The notes below the pieces were generated by a model. It was not told the origin of the DNA and did not search any database. It saw nothing but the letters and a program-made list of their open reading frames with translations. Source: an uncultured Pelagibacteraceae bacterium (lineage in GTDB: Bacteria; Pseudomonadota; Alphaproteobacteria; Pelagibacterales; Pelagibacteraceae). From it: DNA of 64,000 nt. A program made the translations under genes and the position numbers. Below are positions 18,077-25,803 of this stretch, in pieces. Each line of letters opens with the position of its first letter. Positions within the stretch are counted from its first letter, which is position 1. The stretch is taken from NCBI GenBank assembly GCA_902573235.1, contig CACGIZ010000003.1, forward strand, positions 18,324 to 82,323, written 5' to 3'.

Positions 18077-18668
18077 AGTCTGAAATTAATGAATGAACAG
18101 TTGCTTTAGTCAGTTTAGTTGAGTGCGAATATTCTTCATGATCAATACCTAATTCAATTTCAGATGAGTCAGATTTAAATTTGTTTATTTGAACATCGTT
18201 AAATTTAAAATGAATAAATTGAACTGATGAAGCTTTTCCCTCTGCTGAAGTTCTATCTACATCTTCTTCAGGTACTGCTTTAATTAGATCACCGCTAACT
18301 TTCATATAAACTTTTTCTTCAATACCACCTACCTTCCCTAAGAAAGCTGCTCGCGAAATAGGATTATCTATTTCGAACATTAAAGTAGCTGTTAATTCTT
18401 TTCCATTTGGAACTAAGGGATTGTAGGCTGTCAGCTCGTCTTTTAATTGCTCATCTCCACCTTTTTCAATATAGAGCATCTCTTGAACTTGAGCCAACAT
18501 GGTCTCATAACTTTCAAAATAAAATGTTGCATATGGTCCAAGTGGTATTCTTCTATTTTTTTTAAAATCGACAATTTTTTTTCTTAAATTTTTTCTTTGA
18601 ATTGTGTAGACATCTAATGGCATAATGTCTTCTTTTTGAATTAATCTTTTTTCTTTTGGCATAATCAT
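18069..18668 (-). CDS. DUF3501 family protein
   Basis: A 199-residue cytosolic protein matching the DUF3501 family by its layout: an N-terminal MPLDVYTIQRKNLRKKIVDFKKNRRIPLGPYATFYFESYETM, here split as IQRKNLRKKI then RRIPLGPYATFYFES, and a C-terminal FIHFKFNDVQINKFK followed by LGIDHEEYSHST. No catalytic motif is recognised. It overlaps the upstream Fe-S protein by 4 bp and is presumably made with it; the pair together with rubrerythrin recurs in Proteobacteria, which suggests a role in peroxide or iron-sulfur stress, but no function is established to my knowledge. Confidence 0.8.
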   Translation of the reverse strand: MIMPKEKRLIQKEDIMPLDVYTIQRKNLRKKIVDFKKNRRIPLGPYATFYFESYETMLAQVQEMLYIEKGGDEQLKDELTAYNPLVPNGKELTATLMFEIDNPISRAAFLGKVGGIEEKVYMKVSGDLIKAVPEEDVDRTSAEGKASSVQFIHFKFNDVQINKFKSDSSEIELGIDHEEYSHSTKLTKATVHSLISDFN

Positions 18669-19996
18669 AATCTATAACTTTTAGCTACTAATTCTATAGG
18701 ATGTAGTGCCTCATCATTTGAAATATTTGTGTCAACTTCCAGCTGCTTTAAATGTTTGCCTGCCAAAGGACAATCTGATGCCATGTATTTATTATTTTTA
18801 GTTTTTATTTGTCTTGCTGTAGGTCTTCCAACTTTGACAGCCAAATCGTGTGTTTGTTTCATTACTCCAAATGTACCTCCATGTCCTGCACATCTTTCAA
18901 CAACATCTATTTTTACATTTGGTATTAATTTCAACATATCTCTCGCTTTAATTCCCATATTTTGAGCTCTAGCGTGGCATGCATGATGGACTGTAACTCC
19001 ACCATCGATTTCTTGAAGTCCCTCTACAAGACCCTCTTTACTAGCTATATCAACTACATATTCATCAATATCCATAACATTTGATGATAATTTTTTAATG
19101 TTTTCATCGTTTGGTAATAATAGAGGCCACTCAAACTTGAGCATTAAACCACAACTAGCTGTTAATGTTATAATTTTATAACCTTTTTCGATCCATCCCA
19201 AAAGATCTTTTGAAACTTTTTTTGCCTGTTGAACAACTTTTGGTAAATCAGCTTGCTCTAAAAATGGCATACCACAACAACCTGGATAAGCTTCCTGCAC
19301 TTCGACACCATTTTTTTTTAATACTTTTAAAGCAGCAATACCTGTATTTTTTTTATTAAAATTTACAAAACACGTAGAGTAAATAACAACTTTTCGTTCT
19401 TTATTAGTTTTTTCAAAATTAATTTTACTATTATTCTTTTTAAAAAAGTTTGAAAAAGTTTCCGAATTATACTTTGGTAATTGAACCCTAATATCTATTC
19501 CAGCAATTATTTCTAAAATCTTTCTTGTGATTTTATTTTTAACACTTGATGCCCAATTTATTAACTTTGCAAACATTACTCCTATTTTTCCATTCCTATC
19601 AATTTCAGCTAATTGTCTAGGGACCAAAGGTAACTTATTTTGTTTTTTTTGAGCAGTTCTATATCTCAACATTAAGTGGGGGAAATCTAAATCAAAATCA
19701 TGAGGTGGTACATAAGGACATTTAGTCATAAAACACATGTCACATAATGTACAAGCATCAACTACAGGAGCAAATTGCTCACTTGATAAACTTTCAACAT
19801 CCTCATTTTTAGACTCGTCAATCATATCGAAAAGTTTTGGGAATGAGTCACAAAGATTAAAACACCTTCTGCATCCATGGCATATATCAAATACCCTTCT
19901 CATTTCATCATCTAATTTTTTTGGATCTAAAAAATCTGGATGTTCAAAATTTAATGGATGACGTATAGGTGCTTCTGTGCTTCCTTCTTTGCTCAT
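18665..19996 (-). CDS. CCG-domain (heterodisulfide reductase-like) iron-sulfur oxidoreductase
   Basis: A 443-residue cytosolic redox protein. Near the N-terminus are two ferredoxin-type [4Fe-4S] motifs, CHGCRRCFNLCDSFP and CTLCDMCFMTKCPYVPP. The C-terminal half has two CCG domains, with CCGMPFLEQ and later HHACHARAQNMG plus CAGHGGTFGV, as in HdrB/GlpC. I prefer the start at 19996 (MSKEGSTEAP); an ATG at 20041 would need translation through a 10-bp hairpin. No flavin domain is present, so an electron partner is needed; rubrerythrin, just upstream, is a reasonable candidate. Confidence 0.87.
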   Translation of the reverse strand: MSKEGSTEAPIRHPLNFEHPDFLDPKKLDDEMRRVFDICHGCRRCFNLCDSFPKLFDMIDESKNEDVESLSSEQFAPVVDACTLCDMCFMTKCPYVPPHDFDLDFPHLMLRYRTAQKKQNKLPLVPRQLAEIDRNGKIGVMFAKLINWASSVKNKITRKILEIIAGIDIRVQLPKYNSETFSNFFKKNNSKINFEKTNKERKVVIYSTCFVNFNKKNTGIAALKVLKKNGVEVQEAYPGCCGMPFLEQADLPKVVQQAKKVSKDLLGWIEKGYKIITLTASCGLMLKFEWPLLLPNDENIKKLSSNVMDIDEYVVDIASKEGLVEGLQEIDGGVTVHHACHARAQNMGIKARDMLKLIPNVKIDVVERCAGHGGTFGVMKQTHDLAVKVGRPTARQIKTKNNKYMASDCPLAGKHLKQLEVDTNISNDEALHPIELVAKSYRL

Positions 19997-20018
19997 ATTT
20001 GATAATTTAATTATGAAT

Positions 20019-20045
20019 TTTAGTGGGCATAAACCGCCCACTAAA
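20019..20045 (-). terminator. Stem-loop after the rubrerythrin gene (weak terminator or processing hairpin)
   Basis: A perfect 10-bp inverted repeat, TTTAGTGGGC and GCCCACTAAA, around a 7-nt loop, 9 bp beyond the rubrerythrin stop codon. On the minus-strand transcript the stem is followed by AATTCATAATT, not a U-tract, so full intrinsic termination is doubtful. It could set the ratio between rubrerythrin mRNA and the downstream Fe-S/DUF3501 genes by partial termination or by protecting a 3' end. The GC-rich stem stands out in this AT-rich sequence. Confidence 0.6.
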
Positions 20046-20054
20046 TAATTTCGA

Positions 20055-20471
20055 TTAGCTAATAGACTCTAAAGTTTTTTGGAATTTACCAGCATGTGAT
20101 TTTTCAGCTTTTGCTAATGTTTCAAACCAATCAGCAATTTCCTCAAAACCTTCTTCTCTAGCAGTTTTTGCCATACCTGGATACATATCTGTATATTCAT
20201 GTGTTTCCCCAGCTACTGCAGACTCTAGATTCGCTTTAGTTTCACCTATTGGTTTACCTGTTGCAGGGTCACCAACTTGTTCTAGATACTCAAGATGTCC
20301 ATGTGCATGTCCAGTTTCACCCTCGGCTGTTGATCTAAAAACTGTAGCTACATCGTTATAACCTTCAATATCAGCTTTTTGAGCGAAATATAAATATCTT
20401 CTATTTGCTTGACTCTCACCCGCAAATGCTGCCTTAAGGTTTTCTTCTGTTTTTGTTCCTTTTAATGACAT
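20055..20471 (-). CDS. Rubrerythrin-family di-iron peroxidase (no rubredoxin domain)
   Basis: Cytosolic di-iron protein that reduces hydrogen peroxide. The 138-residue ferritin-like four-helix protein has the paired ligands in [41 protein letters not shown] and [12 protein letters not shown]. The C-terminal rubredoxin domain of classical rubrerythrin is absent, so electrons must come from another protein, possibly the Fe-S protein encoded next. Base composition is less AT-rich than its neighbours, suggesting high expression; it also has a consensus promoter and a strong AAGGAGA ribosome-binding site 5-6 nt before the ATG. Confidence 0.92.
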   Translation of the reverse strand: MSLKGTKTEENLKAAFAGESQANRRYLYFAQKADIEGYNDVATVFRSTAEGETGHAHGHLEYLEQVGDPATGKPIGETKANLESAVAGETHEYTDMYPGMAKTAREEGFEEIADWFETLAKAEKSHAGKFQKTLESIS

Positions 20472-20497
20472 TTTTATCTCCTTAATTAATGTTAAAT

Positions 20498-20527
20498 ACT
20501 ATATAGTTTTAAAAACAAAGATGTCAA
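20498..20527 (-). promoter_or_regulatory. Consensus sigma70 promoter of the rubrerythrin gene
   Basis: The minus strand has a perfect -35 TTGACA (20527 to 20522) followed by -10 TATATA after 16 bp (20505 to 20500) or TATAGT after 18 bp (20503 to 20498). Transcription would start near 20491, giving a leader of about 20 nt that contains the AAGGAGA ribosome-binding site at 20477-20483. A candidate operator abuts the -35 on its upstream side. Confidence 0.65.
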
Positions 20528-20528
20528 C

Positions 20529-20546
20529 AGTTTAGAATAATTATAA
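20529..20546 (-). promoter_or_regulatory. Candidate Irr/Fur-family operator upstream of rubrerythrin
   Basis: The 18-mer reads TTATAATTATTCTAAACT on the minus strand and ends 1 bp before the -35 hexamer. It matches 17 of 18 bases of the site at 21012-21029 between irr and fabA. Its core has the 7-1-7 dyad form TTAGAAT-n-ATTATAA, the geometry of Fur-superfamily boxes, and the half TTTAGAA resembles published iron control elements. It also forms the left arm of a larger inverted repeat whose right arm ATTATTTAAACT lies at 20550-20561. That Irr is the binder is inferred from proximity. Confidence 0.45.
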
Positions 20547-20576
20547 TATATTATTTAAACTATTGAAATTATTATA

Positions 20577-21005
20577 TTATTTTTGATTTTGATTATCAGT
20601 TGCAACTTTAACTAAAACTTCAACTGAATTTATTTTTTTTCCTAAGATATTTTTTTTAATCTTGGGCGTTTCTATAATTTTATCGTCACAATCAATTAAT
20701 TCATTTGTGTCTTCATCAAAAAAATGATGGTGATTTGTGGTATTGGTATCAAAATAACTTTTATCACTGTTAATGGAAATTTCTTTTAAGTAACCCTTTT
20801 TTTTGAATGCATGTACAGTGTTGTAAACTGTTGCTAAAGATATCTTTTCGTTCAATTCTCTAGAAATATTTTTCGCTAAATCATTTATTGTAAAGTGAAA
20901 AGTATGATCCCTATTAAACAATACTTCACAGATTTTTAGCCTTTGTTTTGTAGGTCTTAATCCTGAAGAACGTAATTTGTTAGTAAATTCAGCGTTTTTA
21001 AGCAT
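20577..21005 (-). CDS. irr: Fur-superfamily iron response regulator Irr
   Basis: A 142-residue winged-helix metalloregulator. The DNA-binding half has [20 protein letters not shown] and [19 protein letters not shown]. The dimer/metal half has [15 protein letters not shown], the histidine-rich block characteristic of Irr rather than of Fur or Zur. In Rhizobiales Irr senses haem and iron status and controls haem, iron storage and Fe-S genes. It is divergent from fabA across 73 bp. The 18-bp dyad at 21012-21029 lies 7-24 bp before its start codon, consistent with autoregulation. Confidence 0.88.
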   Translation of the reverse strand: MLKNAEFTNKLRSSGLRPTKQRLKICEVLFNRDHTFHFTINDLAKNISRELNEKISLATVYNTVHAFKKKGYLKEISINSDKSYFDTNTTNHHHFFDEDTNELIDCDDKIIETPKIKKNILGKKINSVEVLVKVATDNQNQK

Positions 21006-21011
21006 AGTTAT

Positions 21012-21029
21012 TTATAATAATTCTAAACT
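21012..21029 (+). promoter_or_regulatory. Candidate Irr/Fur-family operator between irr and fabA
   Basis: TTATAATAATTCTAAACT, 17/18 identical to the site before rubrerythrin, with the dyad core TTAGAAT-n-ATTATAA on the opposite strand. Candidate -10 hexamers TATAAT for both directions overlap at 21038-21045, so the dyad lies downstream of the -10 for irr and upstream of it for fabA. A repressor bound here would block irr initiation most directly. Confidence 0.45.
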
Positions 21030-21078
21030 TTATGTATATTATAATTCTGCAAAATCAAGTATTAAGATGTTCTATCTT

Positions 21079-21579
21079 ATGAAAAAAAACTCCTACTCAT
21101 ATGATGAACTAATAAATTGTGGAAATGGTGGACTTTTTGGACCTGGAAATGCCAAATTACCACTTCCACCAATGCTAATGTTTGATAGAATTATAGAAAT
21201 TAATGATAACAATGGCGCTTTTAAAAAAGGGTCACTTAAAGCTGAACTAGACATTAAAAAAGATATGTGGTTTTTTGATTGCCATTTTAGAGACGACCCT
21301 GTAATGCCTGGTTGCCTTGGTCTTGATGCAATGTGGCAGCTAGTAGGTTTTTACTTGGGTTGGATTGGTAATCCTGGGAAAGGTAGGGCTTTAGGAGTTG
21401 GGACAGTAAAGTTTACAGGTGAAGTTTTACAAAATGTAAAATTAGTAAAATATGAAATTGATATGAAAAAAATTATGTCTCCAGGGGGGACGACTGTAGG
21501 ACTTGCTAATGGAGTTGTTTCAGCAGATGGAAAAAAGATTTATTCTGCGGAAAGTTTAAAGGTTGGATTATTTAAATAA
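21079..21579 (+). CDS. fabA: 3-hydroxydecanoyl-ACP dehydratase/isomerase
   Basis: Dehydrates 3-hydroxydecanoyl-ACP and isomerises trans-2 to cis-3-decenoyl-ACP, the branch point of anaerobic unsaturated fatty acid synthesis. The 166-residue protein has the active-site histidine in [16 protein letters not shown] and the following [16 protein letters not shown], nearly as in E. coli. The chosen ATG gives [11 protein letters not shown], matching the normal N-terminus; a longer in-frame reading runs into the irr promoter. It ends with a 1-bp overlap onto fabB (TAATG). Confidence 0.97.
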   Translation: MKKNSYSYDELINCGNGGLFGPGNAKLPLPPMLMFDRIIEINDNNGAFKKGSLKAELDIKKDMWFFDCHFRDDPVMPGCLGLDAMWQLVGFYLGWIGNPGKGRALGVGTVKFTGEVLQNVKLVKYEIDMKKIMSPGGTTVGLANGVVSADGKKIYSAESLKVGLFK

Positions 21580-22790
21580 TGAGAAGAGTTGTAATAACAG
21601 GTCTTGGAATTGTTTCATGCTTAGGTAATAATCAAGAAGAAGTCTATCAATCATTAAAAAATTCTAAATCAGGTATCTCTTATGCTGAAGAATACAAGGA
21701 ACATAACTTAAAAAGTCATGTTCACGGAAAACCGAAAATTAAATTAGAAGACCATATCGATAGAAAAACAATAAGATTTATGGGATCAGGATCAGCATAT
21801 AATTACATTGCAATGAAAGAAGCAATTAATGACTCCGGACTTGAAGAAAAAGAAGTAAGTAATTTTAAAACTGGAATAGTCATGGGTTCGGGTGGACCTT
21901 CAATTGAAAATGTAATTCTTGCAGCTGACAAAACTAGAGCCAAAACTCCGAAGTTAATGGGTCCATTTGTGGTTCCAAGAACTATGGCAAGTACGGCATC
22001 AGCGACTTTAGCTGTTCCATTTAAAATTAAAGGTATAAATTATACGATGAGTTCAGCATGTGCTACAAGTGGCCACTGTATTGGTAATTCAATGGAATTA
22101 ATACAAATGGGGAAACAAGATATTGTTTTTGCAGGAGGAAGTGAGGAAATCCACTGGGCCATGACCGCAATGTTTGATGCCATGACTGCTTTATCATCAA
22201 AATATAATGATACTCCAGAAACTGCTTCAAGAGCATATGACAAAACAAGAGATGGTTTTGTAATAGCAGGTGGTGGTGGAGTGTTAGTGCTTGAAGAATA
22301 TGAACATGCTAAAGCTAGAGGTGCAAAAATTTATGCAGAATTAACTGGTTATGGGGCTACATCAGATGGATATGATATGGTAGCACCTTCAGGTGAAGGT
22401 GCAGTTAGATGTATGAAAATGGCTATGACAACATCTAAAAATAAAATTGATTATATTAATACGCACGGAACATCTACACCAGTTGGAGATATTACAGAAT
22501 TAAACGCTGTCAAAGACACTTTTGGAAATAATATCCCAAAAATTAGTTCAACAAAATCTTTATCTGGACATCCATTGGGTGCAGCATCTGTCCATGAGGC
22601 TATCTATTGCTTAATTATGATGAAGAATAATTTCATTGCTGGATCAGCTAATATTTCTGAAATAGATGAAGAAGCTAAGAAATTCCCTATAGTAGCCAAA
22701 ACAGAAACTGAGGCAACTTTAAATGCAGTTATGTCTAATAGTTTTGGTTTTGGTGGAACCAATGCGGCTTTGATTTTTGAAAAGGTTTAA
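21579..22790 (+). CDS. fabB: 3-oxoacyl-ACP synthase I
   Basis: Elongating condensing enzyme that extends cis-3-decenoyl-ACP from FabA. The 403-residue thiolase-fold protein has the catalytic Cys in [13 protein letters not shown], the two histidines in [11 protein letters not shown] and GHPLGAAS, and the C-terminal [16 protein letters not shown]. Pairing with fabA argues for FabB rather than FabF. The start overlaps the fabA stop, and fabI follows after 2 bp. Confidence 0.95.
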   Translation: MRRVVITGLGIVSCLGNNQEEVYQSLKNSKSGISYAEEYKEHNLKSHVHGKPKIKLEDHIDRKTIRFMGSGSAYNYIAMKEAINDSGLEEKEVSNFKTGIVMGSGGPSIENVILAADKTRAKTPKLMGPFVVPRTMASTASATLAVPFKIKGINYTMSSACATSGHCIGNSMELIQMGKQDIVFAGGSEEIHWAMTAMFDAMTALSSKYNDTPETASRAYDKTRDGFVIAGGGGVLVLEEYEHAKARGAKIYAELTGYGATSDGYDMVAPSGEGAVRCMKMAMTTSKNKIDYINTHGTSTPVGDITELNAVKDTFGNNIPKISSTKSLSGHPLGAASVHEAIYCLIMMKNNFIAGSANISEIDEEAKKFPIVAKTETEATLNAVMSNSFGFGGTNAALIFEKV

Positions 22791-22792
22791 TT

Positions 22793-23578
22793 ATGAGTTT
22801 AATGAAGGGTAAAAAAGGATTGATTATGGGAGTTGCTAATGAACGATCTATTGCTTGGGGTATTTCACAAAAATTAGCTGAGGCAGGAGCTGAATTAGCA
22901 TTCACATATTTAGGTGACGCTCTTAAAAAAAGAGTTGTTCCTTTAGCTGAAAAATTGAATTCAAAGGTAACATTTAGTTGCGATGTCGAGAAAAAAGAAG
23001 AAGTTGTTAAATTATTTGAGGATATCAAGTCCAAATGGGGGGAAATCGATTTTGTAGTACATGCAGTTGCTTTTTCAGATAAGTCAGAATTATCAGGTGA
23101 ATATTTAAATACAACAAGGGAAAACTTTTTAAGGAGTATGTTAATCTCCTGTTTTTCATTTACAGAAGTTGCAAAAGAAGCATCAAAAATAATGAAACAA
23201 GGTGGAAGTCTTCTTACATTAACTTACGAGTCTACCAAAGCTATTCCAAATTATAATGTAATGGGCGTTTGTAAATCAGCTTTAGAAGCTAGCGTCAAAT
23301 ACTTGGCTAGAGATTTGGGTGCGAAAAGCATGAGAGTAAATGCAATAAGTGCAGGACCCATTAAAACATTAGCGGCCTCTGCTATTGGGGATGCTAAATT
23401 CTTATATAAATGGAATGAAGATCATTCTTTTCTTAAGAGAAATGTTGATATTTATGATGTTGGAAATTCAGCTCTCTATCTATTAAGCGACCTTGCGAAT
23501 GGTGTAACAGGCGAAATTCACTACGTAGATGCTGGTTACAATAAAATGGGAATGCCTGATCCAAAAAATATAACATAA
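22793..23578 (+). CDS. fabI: Enoyl-ACP reductase (NADH)
   Basis: Final reduction in each fatty-acid elongation cycle. The 261-residue SDR-type protein has the FabI cofactor loop GVANERSIAWGISQKLAEAG, the substrate segment TLTYESTKAIPNYNVMG with the catalytic Tyr and Lys (YxxxxxxK spacing: Tyr in NYNVMGVCK), and the C-terminal GEIHYVDAGYNKMGM. fabA-fabB-fabI form one operon beside irr, a gene order shared with other alphaproteobacteria. Its stop is 2 bp from that of the convergent lectin gene. Confidence 0.95.
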   Translation: MSLMKGKKGLIMGVANERSIAWGISQKLAEAGAELAFTYLGDALKKRVVPLAEKLNSKVTFSCDVEKKEEVVKLFEDIKSKWGEIDFVVHAVAFSDKSELSGEYLNTTRENFLRSMLISCFSFTEVAKEASKIMKQGGSLLTLTYESTKAIPNYNVMGVCKSALEASVKYLARDLGAKSMRVNAISAGPIKTLAASAIGDAKFLYKWNEDHSFLKRNVDIYDVGNSALYLLSDLANGVTGEIHYVDAGYNKMGMPDPKNIT

Positions 23579-23580
23579 TT

Positions 23581-25761
23581 TTAATATAAGTTTTGTTTTG
23601 ATTTAACAACTCTTAGCTCTAATAAGTGTTCGTGACCTACGCCATCTTTATCAATTCTACTAATTACAGATTTAATATTCCACCCATTATCTAAAAACCA
23701 ATCAAATCCAGATTCCAAAATAACCATTGAGCTATAGTTTTTATCAATAGTAGTACTATATTTGGTTGTTTCTCCAACGAAGTTAGCTTTTACATCTGAT
23801 CCATCTGTAAGATCTTTATCAAAATCTATCTTAAAATAAGGAATAAATAATGAATCGTTAAGATATATTTCTTTCTCAATCGCAGATCCTAAAGAAATTG
23901 ATGATGTTTCAAGTTCTCTTTTATCAAATTTTAATTTTGAGCTACTGCTACCCGTCTCAGAATATCCATCAAATTTTACAAAACCAAAATTAAATTTGGA
24001 ATAATTGTGTAATTTATAACTTTTATGGATATTTTTAAAATTATATTTAATCGAACCAAAAACTTGGTTTGCTTTAAATTTACCTTTTACAACATTAGAA
24101 GGGTTTGAAGTATCAACAATACGTGTCGTTGCGTAAGTAGTTTTTCCAAATCCTAAAAAAGAATCGATATAATTTTTTTCTGATCCTTGCCAAGTATTAT
24201 ATAAAGATAAATTATCAGATCTTGCTAAAGATCTGGTACTATCCTTAATACCTACATTAGATTGATCATCTTCATGCCGTAAAGCAAGTCCAAATAAAGA
24301 GCCTTTATCATAATTAACATCTGCACCTACTGTAAAACTCTCAGTTCTGTTTATTATTCCTAAATTGCCGTCTGAACTCATATTAAGTCTACCTTTTTGA
24401 ATTGAGCCAGCTGACCAAAATGCCCAATTATTTGGCGTCATTCCATAATTTTCTTTTAAATATTTTGTTAATGGAAGTTCACTAATTAGATCATTAATAT
24501 TTTCTGAAGATGAATTTTTATATTTATCAATATAATGATCAAATAATTCTGTTGTTATTTGTTCATTATAATTATTTTGATTAGCTAGAGTTAATCTCAT
24601 ATCTTTAATTTGAGTCGATTTATTAATACCAACCCTTCTAAACTGCTCCATTCTACGCATGACTTGATTGGTAGTATTAAACATAAATCTTTTAGCATGT
24701 TCTGTTTGTGCGTTTGCCATTCCACTTACTTGCTTATCATCGAACGCATTGTAAGTACTGCCACTAGCTTCTGTTGAATTAATTGTTAACGTTGTTTGAC
24801 CACTTACTGTTGCACTTTCGCCAGCTGTTCCACCATATTCTATTACATACGCACCAACTATGTGAGTACACGGTAAGTCATTCCATTGGCCTTTATTATC
24901 ACCAGAACCGTACATATGTGCACAGTCTTCTTCTCCAATGTCTTCACTATTATGATCATTTGGTTCTAAATCTTTCCAATTTTCAAATTCATATCCTGAT
25001 GCTACTTCACAATCTTCATCAGCTGCCTCTGCTTTTATACCAATTTCAACCTGACAAAAAAAAGTGTATCCATTATCAGGTCCTGAAACCCATTCCCAGG
25101 TTCCTTCCGTCTGAGCGTGTGTATTAGATGTATATGTTGAATTATCAGACCCACCAATCCAAGTGTTGGTAGCAAGTTTATTTTTAATAAAATTATTTTC
25201 AGCTGCGCTTGTAATTGTTACAAGATAACCTGTTAAACCTTCATAAGTTGAGGCTTCTGCTGCTGTTTTTGCATCAGTCCAATTAATATTTCCAGTTACA
25301 AGTTGATAATAATGACCATTTCCTGAAAAATAATTTGTACCAGCTGGAGTTACAGCAACAGTAATAGTGGGGGATCCAGCAGCACCATCACCTTTAAATG
25401 ATAATGTTGCAAGAGCATTATTTATATCATCTTGTGTTCCTCTAAAACCAATTTCTGTGAGAGAATTACCTGTACAAGAAGAAGGTACACTTGAATTGTC
25501 ACTTGAATAACCACAATAGCCCGCTGCCTGCATAAGGTTAGTAACAGACGTTACTTTTATATTTCCATCAGATGCGACTGCTGAAACGAGAAGAGTTCCT
25601 GTGTAACCACTTATACTAGGTGTTGTTCCTGAACTTGATAATAAAACGAAATCAGTTGTATCAGTTGTTAAAGTTGATGGCATTGTAACTGTGCCTGAAT
25701 AAGCTTTATTACTGTTAAAGAGAAAGATAAGAATTATTAAACTTAAAACAGTAACTCTCAT
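23581..25761 (-). CDS. Secreted C-type-lectin-domain protein with autotransporter-like beta-barrel
   Basis: A 726-residue exported protein. Residues 1-22 are a signal peptide. Residues 23-140 form a Ser/Thr-rich beta region ending in an adhesin-like repeat (RGTQDDINNALATLSFKGDG). Residues 149-309 are a C-type lectin-like domain: WIGGSDN (201-207), EPN at 267-269 (calcium/mannose-type motif), WND at 293-295, and Cys236, 252, 280, 298. A Gln/Asn-rich linker with possible coiled coil follows (340-430). From about 445 alternating strands resemble an autotransporter barrel, though the chain ends in Tyr rather than Phe or Trp. It likely displays a glycan-binding head at the surface. Ligand unknown. 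Confidence 0.75.
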   Translation of the reverse strand: MRVTVLSLIILIFLFNSNKAYSGTVTMPSTLTTDTTDFVLLSSSGTTPSISGYTGTLLVSAVASDGNIKVTSVTNLMQAAGYCGYSSDNSSVPSSCTGNSLTEIGFRGTQDDINNALATLSFKGDGAAGSPTITVAVTPAGTNYFSGNGHYYQLVTGNINWTDAKTAAEASTYEGLTGYLVTITSAAENNFIKNKLATNTWIGGSDNSTYTSNTHAQTEGTWEWVSGPDNGYTFFCQVEIGIKAEAADEDCEVASGYEFENWKDLEPNDHNSEDIGEEDCAHMYGSGDNKGQWNDLPCTHIVGAYVIEYGGTAGESATVSGQTTLTINSTEASGSTYNAFDDKQVSGMANAQTEHAKRFMFNTTNQVMRRMEQFRRVGINKSTQIKDMRLTLANQNNYNEQITTELFDHYIDKYKNSSSENINDLISELPLTKYLKENYGMTPNNWAFWSAGSIQKGRLNMSSDGNLGIINRTESFTVGADVNYDKGSLFGLALRHEDDQSNVGIKDSTRSLARSDNLSLYNTWQGSEKNYIDSFLGFGKTTYATTRIVDTSNPSNVVKGKFKANQVFGSIKYNFKNIHKSYKLHNYSKFNFGFVKFDGYSETGSSSSKLKFDKRELETSSISLGSAIEKEIYLNDSLFIPYFKIDFDKDLTDGSDVKANFVGETTKYSTTIDKNYSSMVILESGFDWFLDNGWNIKSVISRIDKDGVGHEHLLELRVVKSKQNLY

Positions 25762-25803
25762 AAAATAATTTAATTATTCTACTTATTTCTTGATTTTTAC
25801 ATA

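Noticed and set aside
19997..20041. 15-residue N-terminal extension of the CCG Fe-S protein
   Set aside because: It would require translation through the 10-bp hairpin and adds no conserved sequence; MSKEGSTEAP is a better start.
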